Origin: an uncultured Pelagibacteraceae bacterium
GTDB taxonomy: Bacteria > Pseudomonadota > Alphaproteobacteria > Pelagibacterales > Pelagibacteraceae
NCBI GenBank assembly: GCA_902524955.1
Contig: CABZEY010000004.1
Span: 1 to 64,000 of the forward strand
Direction of reading: 5' to 3'
Length of the DNA: 64,000 nt
A program made the position numbers and the translations under genes. Shown one piece after another: positions 8,140 through 17,374 of this stretch. The stretch's first letter is position 1. Each line of letters opens with the position of its first letter. The notes beneath the pieces were generated by a model. That model saw only the letters and a program-made list of their open reading frames with translations. It was not told the origin of the DNA and made no database searches.

Positions 8140-9392
8140 TTAATTTTTGACATTCCCGGTTTTTTTAAATTTTCTTCAATTCTTAGTAACCTATTATATT
8201 TTGCTACTCTTTCAGACCTTGCTAATGATCCAGTTTTTATTTGATTTGATTTTGTTGCAATAGCAAGATCAGAAATAAACGTATCTTCTGTATCTCCAGA
8301 TCTATGAGAAATAATCGTACTTAAACCTTTTATTTGAGCCAACTCAATTGTTTTTAGAGTTTCACTCACAGTGCCAATCTGGTTTAATTTAATTAAAATA
8401 GAATTTGCTGAGGCATTTTTTATACCTTTGGACAATCTGTCATAATTGGTTACAAAAAGATCGTCACCTACAATTTGTATCTTGTCTCCAATAAGACTTG
8501 TAAGATTTGTCCATGTCGTCCAGTCATCCTCAAAAACTGGGTCCTCTATGGACTTAATTGGATATTTTTTAATCAAACTTTCATAATATTGAAGAAGTTC
8601 TGATGAGTTGAGTTTCTTATTATGGATCATAGAATATTTATTACCATCATAAAGCTCATTTGAAGCTACATCTAAACAAATGTTTATATGCTTACCAGGT
8701 GTAAAGCCGGATTGTGTTATTGACTCTAATATTAATTCTATTGCTTCCTCGTCTGAATTAAGATTAGGTGCAAATCCACCTTCGTCACCAACATTGGTGC
8801 TAAGATTTTTTTTTAACAAATTTTTTTTTAAGCTTTGAATTGTTAAAAAACCATATTGCATACATTCTTGAAAAGACACAGCGCCATCCGGTCTTATCAT
8901 AAATTCTTGGATATTTAATGAATTATTTGCGTGAGCTCCACCATTAACAATATTCATTAATGGGTAAGGTAATTTAAAATTTCCGTCATTTGATAAATAC
9001 TCAAAAATTTCTTTTTTACTACTCTTGGCTGCAGCTTTACAATTAGCTATGGAAACCGATAATATTGAATTTGCACCTATTTTAGATTTATTGCTAGTTC
9101 CATCTAGCTCAATTAAAGTATTGTCAATGTGAACTTGATCATACGGGCTCATACCTTTTAAAATTTTATTTATATTAGTGTTTACATTTTCAACTGCATT
9201 AAAAACACTTTTATTTAAATATTCTTTGTTTTGATCTCTCAATTCATGAGCCTCATAACTTCCTGTTGATGCTCCAGAGGGTACAATGGCCGATGCTACT
9301 GATCCATCTGTTAAAAAAACATCTGTTTCAATAGTTGGAAAGCCTCTACTGTCAAATACTTGTCTAGATTTTAAATGTGATATCGTAGTCAT
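8136..9392 (-). CDS. eno: Enolase
   Basis: Glycolytic and gluconeogenic enzyme that interconverts 2-phosphoglycerate and phosphoenolpyruvate. Motifs in order: SRQVFDSRGFPTIE at the start, PSGASTGSYEA (mobile loop), NVGDEGGFAPNL with the acid-base glutamate, the metal-binding CLDVAS and IEDPVFEDDW, GDDLFVTN, the catalytic lysine in SILIKLNQIGTVSET, and SHRSGDTEDTFISDLAIA. At 418 residues it is close to the family norm. It overlaps kdsA by one base (TAATG). The order pyrG-kdsA-eno-ftsB matches other alphaproteobacteria. Confidence 0.98.
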   Translation of the reverse strand: MTTISHLKSRQVFDSRGFPTIETDVFLTDGSVASAIVPSGASTGSYEAHELRDQNKEYLNKSVFNAVENVNTNINKILKGMSPYDQVHIDNTLIELDGTSNKSKIGANSILSVSIANCKAAAKSSKKEIFEYLSNDGNFKLPYPLMNIVNGGAHANNSLNIQEFMIRPDGAVSFQECMQYGFLTIQSLKKNLLKKNLSTNVGDEGGFAPNLNSDEEAIELILESITQSGFTPGKHINICLDVASNELYDGNKYSMIHNKKLNSSELLQYYESLIKKYPIKSIEDPVFEDDWTTWTNLTSLIGDKIQIVGDDLFVTNYDRLSKGIKNASANSILIKLNQIGTVSETLKTIELAQIKGLSTIISHRSGDTEDTFISDLAIATKSNQIKTGSLARSERVAKYNRLLRIEENLKKPGMSKIK

Positions 9393-10219
9393 TACAAACT
9401 TTCATTTTTAACTAAATTATCAAGTTTAATAATTTTAACTAAAAAACTTTCCAATTCTGAAAGTTTTAACATATTTGGTCCGTCTGATGGTGCGTTATCG
9501 GGATCATCATGAACCTCTATAAATAGACCAGATATACCGATTGATACTGCAGCTTTGGACAAATCATATATAAACTCTCTTTGTCCTCCGCTTTGATGTC
9601 CTTTGCCGCCAGGCTGCTGTACAGAGTGAGTTGCATCAAATATGACTGGATAGTTTTCTCTTTTCATAATTGAAATTGAACGCATATCTGAAACTAAAGT
9701 ATTATAACCAAACGATACACCTCGCTCAGTGAGTAAAATATTTTTATTAAAATCTTCAACTTTACGTAAAATATTTGGAACATCCCATGGAGCAAGAAAC
9801 TGGCCTTTTTTTATGTTGATCACTAAATTAGTTTTTGCTGCTGATTGCAAAAGATCTGTTTGTCTACACAAAAAAGCAGGTATCTGAATAATATCAATTG
9901 AATTTTTTAATAGTTCACATTGTTCAACTGAATGTACATCTGTTAAAATTGGTATTTTTAATTTTTTCCTGATTTCTTCAAATATTTTAATAGATTTTTC
10001 TAAACCCAGCCCTCTTTGTGACAAATGGCTGGTTCTGTTAGCTTTATCAAAAGAGGTTTTGTAAACGAAATTAATTTTTAATTTATCACATATTTTTTTT
10101 ATATTTTCTGCAATAGAGATTGCATGCTCTCTATTCTCTAGCTGGCATGGACCAGCAATTAATACAAGGGGTAAGCTGTTTGAAATTGCAAAATTATTAA
10201 TCTTAACTTGTTTAATCAT
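9392..10219 (-). CDS. kdsA: 3-deoxy-8-phosphooctulonate (Kdo-8-P) synthase
   Basis: Condenses phosphoenolpyruvate and arabinose 5-phosphate to Kdo-8-phosphate, the committed step to the inner-core sugar of lipopolysaccharide. Motifs include LIAGPCQLENREHA, YKTSFDKANRTS, ILTDVHSVEQCE, IPAFLCRQTDLLQ, VSFGYNTLVSDMRS, and the C-terminal DATHSVQQPGGKG and HDDPDNAPSDGPNML. The length (275) is standard. Together with lpxA/D/I/B elsewhere in the window it indicates a Kdo-containing LPS. The ATG overlaps the pyrG stop by 4 bp. Confidence 0.97.
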   Translation of the reverse strand: MIKQVKINNFAISNSLPLVLIAGPCQLENREHAISIAENIKKICDKLKINFVYKTSFDKANRTSHLSQRGLGLEKSIKIFEEIRKKLKIPILTDVHSVEQCELLKNSIDIIQIPAFLCRQTDLLQSAAKTNLVINIKKGQFLAPWDVPNILRKVEDFNKNILLTERGVSFGYNTLVSDMRSISIMKRENYPVIFDATHSVQQPGGKGHQSGGQREFIYDLSKAAVSIGISGLFIEVHDDPDNAPSDGPNMLKLSELESFLVKIIKLDNLVKNESL

Positions 10220-11835
10220 ATAATTTTATTTTTAGCTGCTTTTATGAAAGATGCAAACAATGGATGAGGATTTAAAGGTCTAGACTTAAATTCTGGATGA
10301 AATTGTACTCCAATAAACCATGGGTGTGCTTTTAGTTCGATTGTCTCAGGTAATTTATTATTGTTTGACATTCCAGAAAATATCAAGCCTTTATCTTCAA
10401 ATTTTTCCTTATAATTTATATTTACTTCATATCTGTGTCTATGACGCTCAAATATTTTATTTGAATTATATATTTTTTTTATCAAAGAATTATTTAATAA
10501 AACACATTCGTATTGACCTAATCTCATTGTACCACCAATTTTTTTTAATTCACCTTTTTTTAAAATACCATCCTTATACCACTCTTCGATTAAGCCTATG
10601 ATCGGAGTGCATTTTTTATTAATTTCGGTTGACCCAGCATTTTTAATTTTTAAAACATTTCTTGCAAATTCTATTAGGGATAATTGCATACCAAAACAAA
10701 TTCCAAAAAAAGGAATTTTGTTTGTTCTAGCAAATTTAATTGATTGTATTTTACCCTCGGTCCCTCTTTTACCAAAACCACCTGGTATCAAAATACCATT
10801 AGTATTAGAAAGTTTATTTTTAATCTGTGAAAAAGTTAATTTCTCTGAGTCAATTTTGTTTAAATTAACTCTTGTATTATTTGCGATACCGCCATGAATA
10901 AGCGCTTCGTCTATAGATTTATATGCATCTTTTAGATCAACATATTTTCCTATTACAGAAATATTTACCTCCTGTTTTGATCTGAGTACAACGTTTGTGG
11001 TTTTGTGCCATGGTTTTAAATTTGGTAATTTTTTAGTTTTGATTTTAAAATATTTCAAAACTTGTTTATCTAATTTTTCTTTATAGAAGCTTATAGGTGC
11101 TTCATATATAGTTTTTACATCGACGGTTTCAATTACATTTTCAATATCAACGTTGCAAAATAATGATATTTTTTTTCTTTGATCTTTAGGCAATGGTATT
11201 TCTGATCTACAAATAATAATGTCTGGCTGCATCCCCAAACTTCTCAGCTCTTTAACAGAGTGTTGTGTGGGTTTTGTTTTAATTTCATCGGATGACTTGA
11301 TAAATGGAACTAAAGTTAAATGGATAAATAAACTATTTTTTTTTCCTACATCATTTGAAAATTGTCTAATTGCCTCAAGGAAAGGGAGGCTTTCTATATC
11401 TCCAACTGTTCCTCCAATTTCACAAATAATAAAATCAAAACCAGATGTTTTATTTTTTATAAATGATTTTATTTCATTTGTTACATGGGGAATAACTTGA
11501 ACAGTGTTTCCCAAATATTTTCCAGATCTTTCTTTGTCTATTATTGTAGAATAAATTTTTCCTGTAGTAATGTTGTCTAGATTTGTTGAATTTATATCTG
11601 TAAATCTCTCATAATGACCAAGGTCCAAATCTGTTTCTGCACCATCATCTGTTACGAAAACTTCTCCATGTTGAAAAGGATTCATTGTACCTGGGTCTAC
11701 ATTTAAATACGGATCTAATTTTCTAATTTTAACTTTGTACCCTCTGCTCTTAAGCAAGTAAGCTAAGGAAGCAGATGACAAACCCTTACCTAATGAGGAA
11801 ACCACACCGCCAGTTACAAAAATATAACGCGCCAT
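10216..11835 (-). CDS. pyrG: CTP synthase
   Basis: Makes CTP from UTP using ATP and glutamine. The N-terminal synthetase domain (about 1-265) begins YIFVTGGVVSSLGKGLSSASLAYLLKSRGYKV and carries DPYLNVDPGTMNPFQHGEVFVTDDGAETDLDLGHYERF. The class I glutamine amidotransferase domain follows. It has the oxyanion region PGGFGKRG, the catalytic cysteine in FFGICFGMQ and the histidine and glutamate in GVQFHPEF. At 539 residues it is full length. About 44 bp separate it from secG upstream, a short gap with no convincing terminator or promoter. Confidence 0.98.
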   Translation of the reverse strand: MARYIFVTGGVVSSLGKGLSSASLAYLLKSRGYKVKIRKLDPYLNVDPGTMNPFQHGEVFVTDDGAETDLDLGHYERFTDINSTNLDNITTGKIYSTIIDKERSGKYLGNTVQVIPHVTNEIKSFIKNKTSGFDFIICEIGGTVGDIESLPFLEAIRQFSNDVGKKNSLFIHLTLVPFIKSSDEIKTKPTQHSVKELRSLGMQPDIIICRSEIPLPKDQRKKISLFCNVDIENVIETVDVKTIYEAPISFYKEKLDKQVLKYFKIKTKKLPNLKPWHKTTNVVLRSKQEVNISVIGKYVDLKDAYKSIDEALIHGGIANNTRVNLNKIDSEKLTFSQIKNKLSNTNGILIPGGFGKRGTEGKIQSIKFARTNKIPFFGICFGMQLSLIEFARNVLKIKNAGSTEINKKCTPIIGLIEEWYKDGILKKGELKKIGGTMRLGQYECVLLNNSLIKKIYNSNKIFERHRHRYEVNINYKEKFEDKGLIFSGMSNNNKLPETIELKAHPWFIGVQFHPEFKSRPLNPHPLFASFIKAAKNKII

Positions 11836-11879
11836 GGAATTTCTTTATATGTTAAACAATAAAATTGTAAAACACTTAA

Positions 11880-12176
11880 TTACTTAGATTTTGGAATTTT
11901 AGGTAAATTATCTTCTTTTTTTTCAATTTTGTCTAAAACAGAGTTTGTTTTTGTTTCTTCTCTATGAAGAGCTGTGAGGGATATGCTGGTAACTATAAAC
12001 AAAAATGCAATTATAGATGTAAACTTTGTTAAAAAGTTTCCAGCACTTCTTGACGACATAAGAGAATCGCTCCCCGACCCTATGCCCAAAGCTCCACCCT
12101 CTGATTTTTGTAATAAGACTGACCCAATTAATAAAATTGCAAGTATAACATGAATTGTTAAAATTATATTTTCCAC
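11880..12176 (-). CDS. secG: Preprotein translocase subunit SecG
   Basis: Small accessory subunit of the SecYEG protein-export channel. Two hydrophobic segments, near residues 3-20 (IILTIHVILAILLIGSVLL) and 48-70, flank the conserved cytoplasmic loop QKSEGGALGIGSGSDSLMSSRSAGNFLTK. The C-terminal tail is charged and variable, as is usual for SecG. It lies between tpiA (5 bp upstream) and pyrG, the standard alphaproteobacterial order tpiA-secG-pyrG. The 82-residue ORF at 11962-12210 in another frame is a shadow of this gene. Confidence 0.93.
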   Translation of the reverse strand: MENIILTIHVILAILLIGSVLLQKSEGGALGIGSGSDSLMSSRSAGNFLTKFTSIIAFLFIVTSISLTALHREETKTNSVLDKIEKKEDNLPKIPKSK

Positions 12177-12181
12177 GATGA

Positions 12182-12937
12182 TTAATTATAATACTTTTTG
12201 ATAATATCAATGAAATTTTTGTGTTTCAAAGAAGCTCCGCCTATCAAAAAACCGTCACATAAATCAATATTTTTTAGTTCATTAATATTTTTGGGAGAGA
12301 CAGAACCTCCATATATTACCGTGGCTTTTATTTTAAATTCATTTTTTAAATATTTTTTTATTTTTAGAAAAAAATTATTTAAATACGAATTTTCTGGAAT
12401 AATACCTGTTCCGATAGACCAAATAGGTTCGTAAGCAAATATAATATTTTTTAAATATTTTTTGTTTTTTTTTAAACTTAATTGTAATTGTTTTTTTACT
12501 TTATAGAATGACTTTTTTTTTTTATAATCTTTTAAATTTTCACCTACACATAAAATTACTTTTATATTGTTTTTAACTGCCATACCAATTTTTTGACTTA
12601 TTTGATGCTCAGTATCTCCATTAAATCTCTTTTCTGAATGACCAAGAATCGTAAATTTACAATTTAAGTCCTTTAACATTTTGGAGCTAATTTGACCTGT
12701 AGAGGGACCAAAATCAAACGCTTCATTTGAAACATCTTGTGCTCCAATTTTTACTTTTTTTAGTTTTAAATTTATTAATGCTAAACCTAAAATGGTGTAA
12801 GGTATACAAAAGATACAATTCAAAGCACTTAATTTATTCTTTTTTTTTAAAAAATTATCTATAATTGAAATTTGATTAAGATCCCCCTTTAATCCGTTCA
12901 TTTTCCAATTAGCAATAAAGTATTTTTTTGAATGCAT
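12182..12937 (-). CDS. tpiA: Triose-phosphate isomerase
   Basis: Interconverts dihydroxyacetone phosphate and glyceraldehyde 3-phosphate. The start has NWKMNG with the catalytic lysine. GAQDVS and ILGHSEKR (catalytic histidine) follow, then AYEPIWSIGTG with the catalytic glutamate, and the phosphate-binding loop IYGGSVSPKN and DGFLIGGASL. At 251 residues it is full length. It is probably the first gene of the minus-strand run tpiA-secG-pyrG-kdsA-eno-ftsB-lipA. Only 43 bp separate its start from the divergent ppiD-like gene, so both promoters must share that AT-rich gap. Confidence 0.97.
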   Translation of the reverse strand: MHSKKYFIANWKMNGLKGDLNQISIIDNFLKKKNKLSALNCIFCIPYTILGLALINLKLKKVKIGAQDVSNEAFDFGPSTGQISSKMLKDLNCKFTILGHSEKRFNGDTEHQISQKIGMAVKNNIKVILCVGENLKDYKKKKSFYKVKKQLQLSLKKNKKYLKNIIFAYEPIWSIGTGIIPENSYLNNFFLKIKKYLKNEFKIKATVIYGGSVSPKNINELKNIDLCDGFLIGGASLKHKNFIDIIKKYYN

Positions 12938-12980
12938 TTTTTTTTTATTAAGGTAAATAACTTTCTTCTACCAAAAAAAA

Positions 12981-13754
12981 ATGAAAAGCTTAACAAAAAA
13001 AATATTTATAACAATTATAACGGGAATAATTATCATAGTTTTGGGCGCTTGGGGCATGGGAGACTTATTTTCCTCAGGTAATAAAAATGTTATTGCAGAA
13101 ATTGGTAACAAAAAAGTTTACATCAAAGATTATTTAAACTACGCAAGATTATATCTTAGAAAAAAAAAATATAACCAACTTTTAAAACGAGATCATGATA
13201 TTATTTTAAACAGCTTAATATCAGAAAAGATTTATGAAAAATTTGCTGAAGATTTAAAAATAAAAATTAATGACAAATCCTTAGCTTTTTTTATTAAGAA
13301 TGACAAAAATTTTAAAGACGAAAATGGTGAATTTTCTAGAGTAGAATATGAAAAATATTTACTATTAAACAATCTTAATCCTAAAACTGTAGAGGATTTT
13401 TATAAAAGAGAACTAATAAAAAAAATTTCAATTGAGGTCTTTATTAATGGTATTAATGATACAAAATATCACAAATCAAAATTAAAAAATGATTTTTTAA
13501 AACAAGTTAAAATAAAATATTATAATTTAAATATTTTAAATAAAGTTAGCGAAGAAACAATAAATAAATATTTCAATAAAAATCAAGACAAGTTTACTTT
13601 AGGAGAAATGAGAAGCGGAAGATATGCAAATCTTAGCTACACAAATCTTGGCTATAAAGAGGAGAATGATGTTTACTATCAGACGATAAATAACATTGAA
13701 AATGACTTAATAAATAATGTAACTTTTAATGACATAATAAAAAATATAAATTAA
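12981..13754 (+). CDS. PpiD/SurA-like periplasmic folding factor, N-terminal fragment (frameshifted)
   Basis: N-terminal part of a membrane-anchored SurA-N/PpiD-like protein, a periplasmic chaperone or peptidyl-prolyl isomerase for outer-membrane proteins. It has one uncleaved membrane anchor (residues 7-26, IFITIITGIIIIVLGAWGMG), followed by VIAEIGNKKVYIKDYLNYARL, the usual SurA-N opening, and a helical region to about 170. The frame ends early at 13754 (DIIKNIN then stop). One base back in register, the protein continues as KKYKLITKPIEKINKNGINQ, and that frame stays open to 14383. The break lies at a run of six A (13739-13744). It could be a real mutation, a consensus error or slippage. Confidence 0.8.
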   Translation: MKSLTKKIFITIITGIIIIVLGAWGMGDLFSSGNKNVIAEIGNKKVYIKDYLNYARLYLRKKKYNQLLKRDHDIILNSLISEKIYEKFAEDLKIKINDKSLAFFIKNDKNFKDENGEFSRVEYEKYLLLNNLNPKTVEDFYKRELIKKISIEVFINGINDTKYHKSKLKNDFLKQVKIKYYNLNILNKVSEETINKYFNKNQDKFTLGEMRSGRYANLSYTNLGYKEENDVYYQTINNIENDLINNVTFNDIIKNIN

Positions 13755-14383
13755 TTACAAAACCAATAGAAAAAATTAATAAGAATGGAATTAATCAAAA
13801 TAGGATAAAATCCAATCAAAATTATTTTTCCAATGCTATTTTTAAATTAAATGAAAACTTTAATACTGAAATGTTTAACGTCAATAGTTCAAAATATTTA
13901 ATCAAATTAGATAAGGTTGAAAAAAAACACAATTTAAAATTAAATGATCAAATAAAAAAAGAAATTATAAAAATAATAAATTTTAAAAAAAATCAGCAGT
14001 TATCAGAAAAAATTAAAAAATCGCAAGACTCTAAATCTTTTTTTAATTATGCAAAAAATAATAATGTTATAATTAAAGAAATTTTTTTTACTAACATTTT
14101 AGATAATAAAAAAATATTTAACAAAATAAATATGGAGAAAATTTTCTCGACAAATATAAACACCAATCTGAATTTTTCTCAAAATGGTAAGGTTTACGTT
14201 GTTAGAGTTGAAAAAATTTCTAAAAATAAAAATAAAATAAAAAATCTCGATAAAGCTGTGAGTGATCAAGTCAAACAAGATTTTAAGGCTTTAGTATTAA
14301 GAGATTTAGACAAATATTTATTAAAAAAATATCCTGTAAAATTAAATAAAAAAGTATTTGATCAAATAAAAAAAAGCATTTAA
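13733..14383 (+). CDS. PpiD/SurA-like periplasmic folding factor, C-terminal fragment (frameshifted)
   Basis: Continuation of the gene beginning at 12981, in the -1 frame. The reading frame is open from 13733; the ATG at 13871 listed by the ORF track is an internal methionine, not a likely start. The sequence FSNAIFKLNENFNTEMFNVNSSKYLIKLDKVEKKHNLKLND resembles the last part of a parvulin-like domain plus the C-terminal helical region of PpiD-type proteins (KGKVY-like NGKVYVVRVEKI). Conserved composition up to the stop and one-base overlap with trpE (TAATG) suggest the gene was intact until recently or is still intact. With the first fragment it would encode about 467 residues, as expected. 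Confidence 0.72.
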   Translation, partial: HNKKYKLITKPIEKINKNGINQNRIKSNQNYFSNAIFKLNENFNTEMFNVNSSKYLIKLDKVEKKHNLKLNDQIKKEIIKIINFKKNQQLSEKIKKSQDSKSFFNYAKNNNVIIKEIFFTNILDNKKIFNKINMEKIFSTNINTNLNFSQNGKVYVVRVEKISKNKNKIKNLDKAVSDQVKQDFKALVLRDLDKYLLKKYPVKLNKKVFDQIKKSI

Positions 14384-15819
14384 TGAGATATCAATCAAAA
14401 AACGATTTTGAAAAATTTAAAAAAAAAAATAATTTTTCTCTTTGCTATATTATTGAAAAACAAACTAATCTAGAAAAAATTGAGCTTCTTATTGAAAATG
14501 TTTTACGTAAAAGCAATTCATTTATTTTTGAGTCTGTTGAAAAAGCTAGAACAAGGGGAAGATATACTATATTCGGTTTTGATCCGGATCTTATTTTAGA
14601 AATAAAAAATAAAAAAATATTTATTAATAAAAGAAAAATTGTTAATAAGTTATCACCAAAAGTATTCCTAGAAAATTTTATTAAAAAATTTAATTTTCAT
14701 ATTCCTTCAAGTTTGCCTCCAATGTCTGTAATGCTATCTGGATACCTAGGTTATGACATAATCAGGTATTTTGAAAAAATACCTGATAATAACATTGATG
14801 ATCTTAATATACCTGACGTAAAACTTATAAGACCCAATTTTACTTATATTCATGATAATCAAAATAATAAGCTATTTTATATAAAGCTTAAATTTAATAA
14901 AAAAAATGACTATCTAGAAGAAATTAATGATTTACAAAAACAAATTTTTTTTGACTCTATCCCTTTTTCAGGAAAAAAAATTAAAAAAGACAACTTCTGT
15001 GATAAAAAAATAAAATCAAATTTTACAAAAAAAAAATTTATAAATTCAGTAAAAAAAGCAAAAAAATATATATCTATAGGTGATGTGTTTCAGGTTGTTT
15101 TAAGTCAAAGATTTGAGAAAAAATTAAATACTGAGCCGATTGAAATTTATAAAAAAATAAGAAAAACAAATCCTTCTCCCTTTCTATATTATTTTAATTT
15201 TGATGAATTTCAAATTGTTGGAAGTAGTCCTGAAATTTTGGTAAGAGTGAGAAAGGATATTATCACAATCAGACCAATAGCTGGAACAAGAAAAAGAGGA
15301 AAAAATAAAATAGAAGATAATAATTTAGCAAAAGAACTTTTAAATGATCCAAAAGAATTATCTGAACACCTTATGCTTTTAGATCTAGGAAGAAATGATG
15401 TTGGAAGATCTTCTATTGAAGGAACTGTTAAAGTAAATGAAAAATTTAAAATTGAAAAGTATTCCCATGTAATGCACATTGTTTCAAACGTTTATGGGAA
15501 ATTTAAAAAAAATACTTCTTTGATAAATGGCCTATTAAGTGGTTTCCCTGCGGGTACAGTATCTGGAGCGCCAAAAATAAGGGCTATGGAAATAATAGAT
15601 GAATTAGAAAACAGAAAGAGGAAACTGTACGCAGGTGGAGTTGGTTACTTTTCTGGTAATGGTGACATGGATACATGTATAGCTTTGCGGACAGGTTTGA
15701 TAAAAAATAAAAAAATTTATGTTCAGGCAGGAGCAGGAATTGTTGCTGACAGCGTCCCTGAAAAAGAATATCAAGAAACAATTAATAAGGCAAAAGCCCT
15801 TCTAGAGGCGTCTGAATGA
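14383..15819 (+). CDS. trpE: Anthranilate synthase component I
   Basis: Converts chorismate, with ammonia from TrpG, to anthranilate, the first step of tryptophan synthesis. The tryptophan-binding N-terminal region is visible as FIFESVEKARTRGRYTIFGF (the ES-x-E pattern). The catalytic domain has IGDVFQVVLSQRF, SPFLYYFNF, VGSSPEILVRV, RPIAGTRKRG, DLGRNDVGRS, MHIVSNVYG, FPAGTVSGAPKIRAME and YAGGVGYF. The length (478) is normal. It opens a tightly overlapped trpE-trpG-trpD-trpC set and overlaps the preceding ppiD-like frame by one base, so transcription probably enters from upstream. I see no leader peptide or attenuator. Confidence 0.96.
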   Translation: MRYQSKNDFEKFKKKNNFSLCYIIEKQTNLEKIELLIENVLRKSNSFIFESVEKARTRGRYTIFGFDPDLILEIKNKKIFINKRKIVNKLSPKVFLENFIKKFNFHIPSSLPPMSVMLSGYLGYDIIRYFEKIPDNNIDDLNIPDVKLIRPNFTYIHDNQNNKLFYIKLKFNKKNDYLEEINDLQKQIFFDSIPFSGKKIKKDNFCDKKIKSNFTKKKFINSVKKAKKYISIGDVFQVVLSQRFEKKLNTEPIEIYKKIRKTNPSPFLYYFNFDEFQIVGSSPEILVRVRKDIITIRPIAGTRKRGKNKIEDNNLAKELLNDPKELSEHLMLLDLGRNDVGRSSIEGTVKVNEKFKIEKYSHVMHIVSNVYGKFKKNTSLINGLLSGFPAGTVSGAPKIRAMEIIDELENRKRKLYAGGVGYFSGNGDMDTCIALRTGLIKNKKIYVQAGAGIVADSVPEKEYQETINKAKALLEASE

Positions 15820-16379
15820 AAATTGCATTAATTGATAACTACGATAGTTTTACTTTTAATATTTATCACTATTTAAAAAATAAAAAATGTAAAGTTGAAA
15901 TATTTAGAAATGACAAATTTAAAATAGAACAAATTAAAAATTTTGATAAAATTGTCATTTCACCAGGTCCAGGAAATCCAAGTAATGCAGGTAAATGTTT
16001 AAAATTAATTGATTTTTTTTACGACAAAAAACCTATACTGGGAATTTGTCTTGGTCATCAGGCCCTAGGGCAGGCTTTCGGAAGTAAAATTATCAAGGCA
16101 AAAAAATTAATGCATGGCAAAACAAGTAAAATTAGAATTTGTAAAAAAAGTTATATTTTTAAGAATGTTCCTAAAGTTATTCGAGCAACTAGGTATCATA
16201 GTTTAATAATTGATAAAAAAACTCTAAATAAATCATTTGAAATAACAGCTCGAACTGACGATAATATAATAATGGCGATACAACATAAAAAATATAAATT
16301 ATTTGGAATCCAATTTCATCCTGAGAGCTATAAAACAAAATATGGACAAAAAATTTTCAACAATTTTATTGCCTTATGA
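15816..16379 (+). CDS. trpG: Anthranilate synthase component II (glutamine amidotransferase)
   Basis: Supplies ammonia from glutamine to TrpE. It is a class I amidotransferase with IDNYDSFTFNIYHYL at the start, the oxyanion loop SPGPGNPSNAG, catalytic cysteine in ILGICLGHQALGQAFG, and the catalytic histidine and glutamate in GIQFHPES. The motif KLMHGKTSKI is typical of TrpG/PabA. At 187 residues it is normal. It may also serve p-aminobenzoate synthesis, because many reduced genomes share one amidotransferase; that is inference. It overlaps trpE and trpD by 4 bp each. Confidence 0.95.
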   Translation: MKIALIDNYDSFTFNIYHYLKNKKCKVEIFRNDKFKIEQIKNFDKIVISPGPGNPSNAGKCLKLIDFFYDKKPILGICLGHQALGQAFGSKIIKAKKLMHGKTSKIRICKKSYIFKNVPKVIRATRYHSLIIDKKTLNKSFEITARTDDNIIMAIQHKKYKLFGIQFHPESYKTKYGQKIFNNFIAL

Positions 16380-17374
16380 AGATAGAAAATATTATAAAAA
16401 AAACTTTAGACAAAGTCTCTTTGACGGTTGACGAAACTGAATCCCTCTTTCGAGAAATCATGGAAGGAAATTTATCAGATGAAGTATTAAAAAAAGTTTT
16501 ACTCAACTTGTCAAATAAAGGTGAGAGTATTGAAGAAATTACTGGTGGTGCTAAAGTTTTAAAAGAAAAGGCAACAAAAGTATCTTTTACTGGAGATTTG
16601 ATTGATACATGTGGGACTGGAGGTGATGAAAAAAATACAGTTAATATCTCTACTGCATCTGCCATAGTTCTCGCAAGCATGGGTCACAAAGTTGCAAAAC
16701 ATGGTAATAGAAGCATTTCGTCAAAATCTGGGTCAGCTGATGTGTTAGAAACTTTGAATATTGATATAAATTTAAACTCTAAAGAAGTCGAAGACTCATT
16801 AAATAATAAAAATTTTGCTTTTATGTTTGCTCCAAATTATCATTCTGCAATGAAGAATGTAGCAAGTGTAAGAAAAGAAATTAAAAAAAGAACTATATTT
16901 AATTTGCTCGGTCCACTATGTAATCCAGCGAATGTAACAAGACAATGTATTGGGGTATTTTCAATGAATGTTCTTGAAAAATATATACAAGTTCTAAAAA
17001 ACCTAAAAACAGTTAAAGCGTGGGTCTTCCATAGCTACGATGGTTTAGACGAAATATCGATTTTTAATAAAACAAAAGTCTTTGAACTCAAAAATAAAAA
17101 CATTACTTCATTTGAGATCGATCCAGTGGAAATTATTAAAAAAAAGTATGATTTTAAAGAAATTGTTGGCGGTGATGCTAAACATAATGCAAAAAAAATT
17201 CTAGAAGTATTTAATGGGAAAGACGGGGCATTGCTTAATATAATTTCTTTAAATGTTGCTGGAGGATTAATTGTTTTAGATCAATTTGATAAAATTAATG
17301 ATTCTTACGAATTTGCAAAAAAACATATTCTTTCTGGTAAAGTACAAAATTATTACAACACTTTAAAAAAATGA
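16376..17374 (+). CDS. trpD: Anthranilate phosphoribosyltransferase
   Basis: Transfers phosphoribose from PRPP to anthranilate. Motifs are the glycine-rich PRPP loop DTCGTGGDEKNTVNISTASAIVLA, KHGNRSISSKSGSADVLE, FAFMFAPNYHSAMKNVASVRKEI, RTIFNLLGPLCNPA, and SYDGLDEIS. The protein has 332 residues, standard for the family. The ATG overlaps trpG by 4 bp and the stop overlaps trpC by 4 bp, indicating coupled translation. As in most alphaproteobacteria the trpFBA genes are not in this cluster. Confidence 0.97.
   Translation: MKIENIIKKTLDKVSLTVDETESLFREIMEGNLSDEVLKKVLLNLSNKGESIEEITGGAKVLKEKATKVSFTGDLIDTCGTGGDEKNTVNISTASAIVLASMGHKVAKHGNRSISSKSGSADVLETLNIDINLNSKEVEDSLNNKNFAFMFAPNYHSAMKNVASVRKEIKKRTIFNLLGPLCNPANVTRQCIGVFSMNVLEKYIQVLKNLKTVKAWVFHSYDGLDEISIFNKTKVFELKNKNITSFEIDPVEIIKKKYDFKEIVGGDAKHNAKKILEVFNGKDGALLNIISLNVAGGLIVLDQFDKINDSYEFAKKHILSGKVQNYYNTLKK

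Noticed and set aside
11962-12210. 82-residue minus-strand ORF overlapping secG
   Set aside because: It is an out-of-frame shadow of secG and the end of tpiA with no family resemblance.
13871-14383. Independent small gene starting at 13871
   Set aside because: The frame is open well upstream to 13733 and joins the preceding PpiD-like frame after a one-base shift, so the ATG is internal.
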